This document shows, piece by piece, positions 55,418-64,000 of a stretch of 64,000 nt of DNA (the first letter of the stretch is position 1; every line of letters begins with the position of its first letter). The DNA is from Seiridium cupressi (taxonomy: Eukaryota; Ascomycota; Sordariomycetes; Amphisphaeriales; Sporocadaceae). The stretch spans positions 124,001-188,000 of the forward strand of contig JARVKI010000084.1 in NCBI GenBank assembly GCA_036674765.1, read 5' to 3'. The notes under the pieces are model-generated. The model searched no databases, had not been told where the DNA came from, and saw nothing but the letters and a program-made list of their open reading frames with translations. Made by a program: the position numbers and the translations under genes.

Positions 55418-56828
55418 CGGAAAGTACCAAGGTTATCTGTCGTAGCCTGGCCAGGCTGAAATGTTGGTGTATAGGTAGGTCCCTTGCTGCAGAGATACCT
55501 CACTGTGTCACTTGAGTAATCCCGTCAACAAAGAAAGTTGTAGATCAGGTGGAATGTGCGAGGGTGTCAAACTTGACTCTCCTCGAGCTCAAGTGTTATG
55601 TCAAGGCCTAGGCACAACGGTCCAAAGCTGGCACCGTCTTACCGCTTTTTATGGCCGACTACGAGAGTTGATTTGCTTTTGGAAGATGTATGAGAAGCCC
55701 AAGACGAGTTTGAGTGGCTTGATAAGAGGTATTGTGAACCGAGATACCGACCATGTAAGATCTTCCAGCCTGAATGCCCGGGAGGCGTGACACGAGCAGC
55801 ACTCGTGTGCTTCGGGAGAGCAGCGTGACTTTGTGATGACTGCCCACTACCGAGATTCACGTCGATGCCAGACCGTCGAGATCGCTGTGGTGGAATCTTC
55901 TCTTGGCGATATAGATGGATGTTGCAGCAGGCAGGAGTAGAAAGGCCACACTTTCCCAAAGGAAAGTTCAATTGACGGGGTGCCTCGAGACAAAAGAACG
56001 ATACGGGTTAGGGATGCTATATTATGATATACGAAGAATGATTCCTGCCCTCAACCTATGGCGATGGGGTGGAATTGGGTGAAAGGATGTAGGAAGAGGA
56101 GGGAATGTGGAGATAATGAAGTAGTCTCGGGTGTTGTTGGACTTGTCAAGCTTCGAGTACAGCAGTTGGAGCTCTGTGGTCCCGGAACTCGGGTTCATGT
56201 GAAGCCTTCCTGCTTCTAAGTGTTGACTGACTCGAAGCTCGTGGCTGCCTCTTACCCTCATGGATGCCTACCTACACTAGGTATCAAGGGCACTTCCCAG
56301 TTCAGGTTGCCACTGCTGGCTGCTGGCGTCAGGGCTCTTGCAACATCACACGCAAATATAGCCAGCCTTGGTATGACCGCACATGGGTTTGAAAGGTGCT
56401 TGATAACCAATGTATGACAAAGTTTTGACACATTTGTATATCCGCACAGTCATCATCTCCCAATGATGACACTCCCAATGATGCTACCGTTATTTGAAGC
56501 CGTCGGGGTGCTGGTGGAGTTGTGGTATGCGCCTGCAGCCTGTGGGCGGCGTGTGGCGTGTGGCTCTCAGGGGGTAGGGGGATTGCACAGTAGTGGGGTT
56601 CTCTCCAGTTCAAACCCCACACCAGCCGCCCGTCAGCTTGCACCGCCACAGAAGGTCGTCACTGCTCAACCTCACGATAGGCAACGTGATTTCGACTGTT
56701 GAACGAGGTCCTGATCATAGCTACCCCGCTGGTCCAACAACGACTCAACAAGCTCTACCCGAAGACGCTGGAGCTGGGCAGGCCAGGCACTCTCATCCCC
56801 CCTTAGCCTCCACGAGCCAGTCTTCAAG
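55418..56828. other. Divergent intergenic region taspase-like / ARP3
   Basis: About 1.4 kb. Several short overlapping ORFs, none with a domain. The last 100 bp are C-rich leader sequence of ARP3. Confidence 0.4.
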
Positions 56829-58547
56829 ATGGCGAACCAAACGCCGGCCGTTGTCATGGACAAGTAGGTGCTCTCCCAACCCCGCAGTCGCAAGTCCCAA
56901 ATGCCAGTATTGCGCTTCACCCTCTGTACGGCCATGCTAACTTGACTTACAGCGGTACGGGCTTCTCGAAGCTGGGTAAGACTATCTAATTCTTTGACCG
57001 ACTCAATTGCTCCTCGGCTTCAACCAGGCCGCTGACCGGATACGTCGCGTGTATACAGGTTTTGCCGGTAACGATTCGCCTTCTTTCGTCTTCCCGACCG
57101 CGATTGCAACAAAAGGACCAGCCGCCGGTGGTGGTGGTACGGGATCAGGTAGACCCTCGGTTGCCAACAAACCCTCGTTCCTGACAGGAGGTGCCGGACC
57201 CGGTGGTCATCTGTCGGCAAAGCGAGGCACTGAAGATCTGGATTTCTTCATCGGCGATGAAGCTATCACAGCAGCAAATGGACCTGGTGAGCAGTGAAAG
57301 TCCTCGCCCCGACGAGCGCCGAAGTGCTGACGGGCAACAGGTTACGGACTGCACTACCCCATTCGGCACGGTCAAATAGAGAACTGGGTATGGACACTTG
57401 CTGGATGAGACTAAGGACGACCCGTTGACAAACGTTTAGGACCACATGGAACGTTTCTGGTCAAACTCCATCTTCAAGTATCTCCGCGTAGAACCTGAAG
57501 ATCACCATTTCCTTCTCACTGAGCCTGTACGTCAATGCCGAATGCGACCTGTTTGCGCCCGATCTAGTTCCACAGTGCTGACTGCGGCTACCTAGCCTCT
57601 GAACCCGCCCGAGAACCGAGAAAACACCGCCGAGATCTTCTTCGAGTCGTTCAACTGCGCTGGTTTATACATTGCCGTCCAAGCCGTGCTCGCGCTAGCT
57701 GCTTCCTGGACATCTTCCAAGGTTTCTGACCGTTCTCTAACGGGAACAGTCATTGACTCTGGCGATGGTGTCACTCACGTCATCCCCGTCGCCGAGGGCT
57801 ATGTCATTGGGTCTTCAATCAAGTCCATCCCGATTGCCGGTCGAGACATTACCTACTTCGTCCAGTCCCTGCTGCGAGATCGTGGCGAGGCCGATAGCTC
57901 CTTGAAGACGGCTCAAGAGATCAAGGAAGAGTACTGCTACGTGTGTCCGGATATTGTCAACGAGTTCTCCCGCTTCGATCGGGACAGGAGTCGATTCGCC
58001 AAGCACGTTGTAACACAACCCGGTGGCCGCCAAGTCAGTGTTGATGTCGGTTACGAGCGCTTCCTCGCCCCCGAGATCTTCTTCAACCCCGAGATTTACT
58101 CCTCCGACTTCCTCACACCTCTGCCTGTGGTAGTTGATGGCGTAATTCAACAGAGTCCTATCGATGTGCGACGAGGTCTTTACAAGAATATTGTGCTTTC
58201 GGGAGGTAGCACTCTCTACAAGGATTTCGGCAGACGGCTACAAAGAGATATCAAGCACTTGGTCGATGCAAGAATTAGAGCCAGTGAAGTGCGCAGTGGT
58301 GGCGCCAGGAGTGGTGGTCTCGAAGTTCAGGTTATTACACACAAACGACAACGGCACGGTCCTTGGTTTGGTGGAAGTTTGCTTGGACAGACACCAGAAT
58401 TCCGATCATACTGTCATACAAAGGCGGAGGTTTGTACACCTGCGATCTCATCCTCTCTACATATGCTAACCCATCGAACAGTACCAAGAGTATGGTCCTG
58501 GTATCGTGAGAAGATTTGCTTTGCTTGGTGGGCCGGGCGGCTCGTAA
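56829..58547 (+). CDS. ARP3: Actin-related protein 3 (Arp2/3 complex)
   Basis: Seven exons: 56829-56863, 56953-56975, 57059-57286, 57341-57387, 57440-57526, 57596-58429, 58482-58547. Phases all agree and the product has 439 residues. Two 5' micro-exons (35 and 23 nt) encode [13 protein letters not shown], the first nucleotide-binding loop; [50 protein letters not shown] and [18 protein letters not shown] follow. The last exon gives [16 protein letters not shown]. Arp3 and Arp2 form the nucleation core for branched actin filaments in endocytic patches. Gly-rich linker at about 40-75 is usual for fungal Arp3. Confidence 0.96.
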
Positions 58548-59414
58548 GCCGAGCACTCCTGGATGATTAGACTAGACAGCGGCCGAAGCAGGTGATTCTT
58601 AAAGGAAAAGTAGGGAGGTAGTCAGGCGTATGAAAATGAACTCCATTACTAGCCAACATAATCGCCCTTGTTTTAATTTCCGTCCGCCGGAGCAAAGCAC
58701 GAAAAGCGACGGGCTTCCACTGCTTGGCCGCCACAAATCGAGTCAAGCAACTGATCGCCACCTCACTTGTTATTCAGTAATGGATTCCCTAACGAAGCTC
58801 CCTGTGTCGTTCCTTAAAGTTGGTGGAGATACAAAGTTGGCGGATTTTCGTACTAGCCCCGCCAAGTACTTGGCGACAACCACCTGTTTCGTCGCAGAAT
58901 GTCTGATCGACAGTAGCTATACGAGGTCAAGAGTCATGATTGCAGCAATTAAAAGAGTATACAGTCTTCTCTACTCCATTTATAAGTATTCTATCATCCT
59001 TAATGATATGCTGACATCCACTGCGAAATAATTATCTGCGACTTAATGCGCTTGAATATAGATTCGGGCCCAAGCTTTAAAGGATGCTTCTCATCTGATC
59101 TCTCAAGCAAGACCGTAACGGCTGTGAACAAGGGGACCAAGCTCACACGGCACCCAGCCCGTTGATTCAAAACATCAGGACTCCATGGTTCGGATGTTTT
59201 TAAACTGGGAATGACCCGATGATACTTGTTACCCCACAGACCATGTCATACGAGTATTGTTTCAGCCTCGCGAGGATGCGATCTTCGATGGGCTTATCAA
59301 TCATTCATTTATGTATTCATTGGGCTCTGGCTAGCTGCTGGGTATATCTGCAAATCATTGATTCCATAGCCACCAACCAAGAAAATAAAGAAAAAGAAAA
59401 CCCACTAGAGAAAT
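58548..59414. other. Intergenic, no gene recognised
   Basis: A 133-codon plus ORF at 58630-59031 has no family resemblance. 3' flank of ARP3 and promoter of the F-box gene. Confidence 0.35.
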
Positions 59415-60814
59415 ATGGAAAAACTGGAGGCCCCCAGGAGATCCAACTCGAGGAAACGCCAGTCGTTGAGAGGGCAGAGGGCGAGAGATCCATGGAAGGA
59501 TGACCGCCTCAACACGATCACGCCCACCAGCGGCCTTGACCTGCTCATACGTCAGGCGATCGCACGTGGAAACAGTACGACAACCTACTTCGACGAAGAT
59601 GGAAATCCGATGTCGCCTCCAGCGTCTCCTTTCAGGCGCTCCATGCAACCTCTCGAGAGCATCGCCGATCGCATGAGGCAGACCCGAAAGCTATGGCACG
59701 AAGGAAACGACTTGGACGGTGAAGACGACGCGCCATCACGTCTGCTTGCTCTGCCGACGGAGCTCCAGTTCCTTGTCATCTCGTACCTCGAGCTGAGCGA
59801 CCTAGAGAGACTTCGGCGGTCATGTCAGTACTACCGCTTGATAATGAGCCCAGAGTACGTGCGCGCGCTCTTTGGTGGTCAGCAGGGGCTCGCGAGCCAG
59901 CTCACAGGTCATTGTCAGGAGTGCCTCGAGACACCGGGTCGGCACTCGCTCATCCTTCAGTCGCAGACTCTTCCATTGAGTAGCAAATGTTTTCGGTGCA
60001 GTGTCCACGAGAAGGAGCTCAAGGTCGGGACTAGTATTCCCTTGGCCAATGCTGGCAAAGCCTGGGTCTGCAGATGGTGTGGCTGGCCGGTTGTTGGTGG
60101 TCATAGCTGGGCGAATGAGCAGTTCCACATCAACTGTTACGACAGGTACTATCGGGTATTATGGGTGTTCCTCTTCCTAGGGTTCGCGCAGTTCTCGGTG
60201 GGGTTGGTAGCTGCGGCGTTGAGTCTGGCGTATTTCAGGCATGAGCTGGTCGTCTTTGCTCCCACCATGGTAAGTCAGACCGGCGGGTCATGTTGCCATG
60301 TCTACCAAGCGAGAAAATATCTAACCAGACGCGAACGGGCAGGTCAACTTCGTCTTACTCTGGGTCTGCATGGCCTTCCTCATGCTCAGGGGCAACCGCA
60401 TCCGCACATACCACTGGGTGGGCCTCGTAGAGATCATCATTGTGGCTCTATGGATCCCACCTATATATGTAGTGTCAAGGAACATAGGAAGCCACTTTGA
60501 TAACAGATCCTACGCTAGCTCGATCGTAACCCTAAGCTTCTCCGCAGTGAACATGTAGGTGCTCCTAGAGATTGTCTTTAGTTAATTTAGGACTAGCATT
60601 CGCACACTATTGCTAACTAGTTTTTATTCGCAGGTTGTTCAGACTGCTCAATTCCATAGGGAATGTTGTCCTTGCGTTTGAATATGACATGACGAAGCAT
60701 TACGTTCCACGGATCACCCTGCGACGTCGTCTGCTGAACTTGCTAATGACAGGCTTGATATATTGGACGTATCCGCAGTGCGTTGAGCAGAAATACCCTC
60801 CAGACTTCAATTGA
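59415..60814 (+). CDS. F-box protein fused to Cys-rich and multi-spanning membrane region
   Basis: Three exons (59415-60269, 60343-60554, 60634-60814; phases 0 and 2) encode 415 residues. The basic N-terminus (KLEAPRRSNSRKRQSLRGQR) is probably disordered. LLALPTELQFLVISYLELSDLERL at about 111-134 is a good F-box. Paired cysteines follow (GHCQEC, KCFRC, VCRWC), which may bind zinc. From about residue 240 there are four or five hydrophobic segments (VLWVFLFLGFAQFSVGLVAA, VNFVLLWVCMAFLML, GLVEIIIVALWIPPIYVV, LLNLLMTGLIYWTY). F-box proteins link targets to SCF ubiquitin ligases through Skp1. A membrane-embedded version suggests a receptor at an internal membrane. Splicing supports the whole chain; function not known. 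Confidence 0.75.
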
Positions 60815-61013
60815 ATGTACGATGAGTGGCTTAAAAACATCAGAGGTCAATGGGAAGTTCATAATCGTCTGATTATATTTGGGTATCATTGCTACATACA
60901 AACCAGCCCTTAATATTATCCGTGGACATGCCAAGTTAACGCCGATTGATGTAATAATCGTCAGTCTGTCATCAGTCTCATGCTCTGTGTCTATGTCATT
61001 TTTAGTGGGCCTA

Positions 61014-63421
61014 TTAGCCCTGCTGGTGATTGTATTCATTCCCAAGAAGCATGGTCGCAATGTCATTCCACTGCCCTTCGCGCCAACCCCAGGACGCGTC
61101 CGGGAACCCAAAGTTTCCGGAGAAATCGGGAGTAAATTGTATTCCCGCCGGACCTTGTGACATGTAGAGACCCGACAGCCCTTGTTGTGGGTCTGGCATG
61201 ACGTGGCTCATCTCTGGCAGACCGTGCTGTGGTGTATGTGTTGGTGCGTAACTAGAATGACTTGATTCGGTGTGCAATTGAGGGGCTTGGGTGTGTTGGG
61301 CAGGCTGACTGGGTTGTGTCTCCATTTCAGTGGGATAATCGGTCGCAGAAAAATTACGGCTCATCTCGTTCAGATCCTCTATGACAATCGCATATCGGCG
61401 TGTCGTTCCTGGAACTAGGGGGTTTAGTAGGACCTTGGCGGAGAACTCAGCACAGGCAGCCAAGAGCGATCGAGAATTATTCAGCCACCGAGAGCGGTAC
61501 GAAGGGTTCAAAGCCTGTTGCCTGGCTTCGCAGATGATGTTGAGAACCAGGACCAGCGCGGCAGCATAGAGGAAGTAAAAGTCCCACCACGTGACAGTGT
61601 CGAATCCACCGATACTATCCAGCCTCAGCAAGAGGCGAATTGACTCTTGTGCTGCTTCAGCACATACATCCGACAAGGTCGTTGCTCCGTTCTGTGAAGA
61701 TGGTGGACTGGACATGGTATCGGCTGCGAAGATCCGGCTTGCCAGCCCCAGCATGGCGTTCCTCGAGAGAACACAAAGAACATGGTGGTATTGAACATGC
61801 AAAAGCAGGATTGACCTCTGAGATGACGGCTGCTGGCCGCTTACAGCATCTAGACTTAGGTGCCGTGGTAGACTCTCCTTCCACCGCCGGAGATCTCGAA
61901 TTAGTGCAGCAGCAGGCGATAGTGGGCCGCTAAATGAATCTTCTCCCGCATCGCTGGTATTGTTAATCGTTCTGACAACCCGACAGGCCTGTGATAGCAG
62001 GACCAAGAGGCGGTTCGAGTAAGCCATGCTGTCCGAGGATCCTACATCAAGAATGGCTTGGCGGGGCGTCCCGGCTGAGCACGCCGCATCATCAATTGCA
62101 CTCGGACGGTCCAACGACGCTGCCTGCATGAGCTCAAACTGGTACAGAGTCCACCAGACGCGTTTCCGTAGCTCCCGTGCTAGAAATGTGTGCAAAGGAG
62201 CTTTGGCCTCTCGGTGTAAACCGATGGCGACGGCTATCCGCACAGCCGTCCCTGTCAATGTCCAGCTCGAGTCTTTATGGTTCGTGTTGTTCAAGTGGAG
62301 CGCAGCAAGCAGCAGCGCCTGCACCGCCGATACACTTGAGGTGAATATCACACTAGGCAACAAGGCTTGGACCTTCCGCCACCACCGATCCTCGGCGTCT
62401 TGGCCCTGTTTCCATGATAGCGAATCGATGGGAGTCGTCCTCCTCCCCAAGATCAGAACGCAGAGAAGACTGCATATCCATGTAGGGTCCCCTTCGGTAG
62501 CCAGCAGTGTCGGATTGAGACAGAAGCGTTCGTATTCTTCGCGGAACGATGCTTCGTGGAGTACAGGGAAATCGGCATGTACGCGATCGAAGAAGGCTGC
62601 GATGAGCGTATCCGGAACTGGTCCATCGAAGACGTCCTGCATTGTTGACCCGGGAGATGTAGTCGTCGTGACCGACTTCTCGACCTTCTCGACCGCTGGA
62701 GAGGATCCGGATGCATTGGTCATTGGACTCTTTCCCGCACTCATTTCCCTTCCAAGCTCGGAAACCTCGCCCACCCATGCCTTCTCCGTTGGGTTACTCC
62801 CAAACAAAAAGAACTGTCCCTGATTTGGGGGCTGGCCCCCAGCGAATAAGGACCGGATTCGAATCTGAAGTACATAACTACTTGCTGGACCAATATACTG
62901 GGTCTGGCCTTGCTGGTCGCGGAGAACAGGTATATCCTCCTGTGGGTTCCGTGAGACTTGCTCGATGCTTTCTTCGGACTCCAGCGGCAGAGGCGAGTCC
63001 TCCGCCGGCGGCACTGGTATTCCAAGTGAAGTTCCAAGAGCACGCATGCTATCGAGACTCGACGTGTCTGCCTCGGGCACTAATCCCTTGACGAGGCTTT
63101 CAAGTAGGTTCATGCGCAATTCGAGCCCTTCCACAGACGCATACATGCGCTTTTTGCGCAGTTGCGTCGTTACGCATTCGAAGCCGTGTGATTGGCAATA
63201 GCGGCATGGCGCGTGCTCGACACCCTCTGGCGGCTCTGTCGGCCGATGACATTTCTGCTTCCTCGACTTACACCTAAGTCGTGTGAGTAAGATTCGTGCA
63301 GGGCTGATTCGACTAATGGTATAGGTATGGAAAAGGCAAAATGTTTCATCAGTTAAGCTTACTTGTCACAGCTGATTTCGGTGCGTTTACGCCTCTCAGG
63401 CGGCACACGACGACTTGGCAT
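61014..63421 (-). CDS. Zn2Cys6 fungal-specific transcription factor
   Basis: Two exons (63363-63421 and 61014-63273, phase 2) encode 772 residues starting MPSRRVPPERRKRTE. The intron splits the zinc cluster: joined, the six cysteines are C18, C21, C28, C43, C46, C53 (CDKCKSRKQKC and CRYCQSHGFEC). A coiled-coil-like linker (EGLELRMNLLESLV) follows. The fungal_trans domain spans about 240-520 (FFDRVHADFPVLHEASF, AVRIAVAIGLHREAK, RKRVWWTLYQFELMQAASLDRPSAI). The C-terminus is Gln/Pro/His-rich and may be an activation region. The family regulates carbon, nitrogen or secondary metabolism as dimers; the target is unknown. It converges on the F-box gene, 200 bp apart. Confidence 0.92.
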
Positions 63422-64000
63422 CGTGAGATATCATTGGCAGGCCACGGGGGTTTGTTGGACTGCACTATCCTCCCGCAAGACTTCGGATACTGGGCAAGCG
63501 AAGTGGAGAGAGGGTGTACTTCAGGCTGCGGATGCTGGGTTAAAAGTCTACTGCCATCGCGAGCACTCGATCGCCGACCTGTGCCTGAGGTGCGACGGCT
63601 ACCGGCTTCCGAAAGCTTGGACTATGAGGTCGGAGTTGGAGACCGCCTTAAGCCCCGCCGGCGTCGATCTCCGAGCAGCACAAAGCACGTCATGGGATGC
63701 AATGATTCAGTGCTGATCTTATTTGGCACTGCTATGAGTCGGTCGAAGAGCGAGTTCCGCCCCCCCGGTGAAGCAACATATTGTTTGACTGGGCCGAGAG
63801 CCGGTTATGGCCCCCAGTTCCCTATGCCTGTCTGCTACCAGCACCATTGTAATGCCAGGATGCAGTGCCACGTCTGCAATGTTGCGGCAATGCAGGACCC
63901 TGTTTTTCAGGGTATGCAGGGTCGAACCATAGGGCGATCGCGATTGATTGCTGGTCCATCGTAGCACTCAAGTTTCCTATAGCTGCAGTGGCGCGATACC
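63422..64000. other. Upstream region of the Zn2Cys6 gene
   Basis: A 207-codon plus-strand ORF (63341-63964) covers this stretch, but it overlaps the regulator's first exon antisense and has no recognisable domain. It is treated as promoter/intergenic sequence. Confidence 0.35.

Noticed and set aside
63341..63964. 207-codon plus-strand ORF at the right edge
   Set aside because: It runs antisense over the regulator's first exon and its zinc-cluster intron; no domain.
1..64000. CRISPR arrays, rRNA genes, complete transposons
   Set aside because: No regularly spaced direct repeats with unique spacers, no rRNA-like sequence, and no transposase, reverse transcriptase or integrase ORF was found on either strand.

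Overview
The window comes from a filamentous ascomycete (Pezizomycotina, probably Sordariomycetes; the class is inferred from gene content only). Signs are short GT-AG introns of about 45-115 nt, fungal-only families (AA9 LPMO, Clr5-ankyrin, Zn2Cys6 regulator, Dlt1, She4/UNC-45), and yeast-type housekeeping genes. No bacterial operon, CRISPR array or rRNA gene is visible.

Left half (1-25 kb) is accessory and gene-poor. It holds a secreted aspartic protease (248-1556), a CCHC zinc-knuckle protein (6192-7565), a Caps_synth/GT32-type glycosyltransferase whose last ~50 codons are frameshifted off (8958-10159), a nonsense-interrupted hypothetical gene (11279-12523), a wrecked cytochrome P450 (14905-16780), an intact AA9 copper oxygenase (19146-20191) and a 1251-residue Clr5-ankyrin protein (20760-24701). 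Two small clusters of one ~97-bp repeat, each unit built around a palindrome of the type GTACAGAGATCTCTGTAC, lie at 2374-2761 and 4479-4670. I recognise neither the repeat nor the sequence between the clusters.

Right half (26-64 kb) is a dense, mostly conserved block with genes on nearly alternating strands: a small three-exon gene, DLT1, NDC1, PEP12, COX18, ALG11, an UNC93-like transporter pseudogene, a TauD-type dioxygenase, an NAD(P)-binding reductase, TRM2, gamma-glutamyltransferase, SHE4/UNC-45, TFB4, a taspase-like Ntn hydrolase, ARP3, an F-box membrane protein and a Zn2Cys6 regulator. They serve unrelated basic functions: nuclear pore, endosomal fusion, mitochondrial insertion, N-glycan assembly, tRNA modification, TFIIH, and the Arp2/3 and myosin machinery. 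Only the UNC93/dioxygenase/reductase stretch (37.5-43.3 kb) looks like an inserted metabolic patch.

The strongest pattern across the window is gene decay. In three dead genes every in-frame stop that can be placed against a recognisable protein context can be explained by C-to-T on the coding strand (CAA, CAG or CGA to a stop), as expected from repeat-induced point mutation (RIP). Single-base frameshifts add to this. The best candidates for something undescribed are the palindromic 97-bp repeat, a possible RNA polymerase III transcript at about 26019-26175, and the F-box/Cys-rich/multi-spanning membrane fusion. Exon boundaries were placed by hand from splice sites, reading-frame phase and family knowledge, without transcript evidence.
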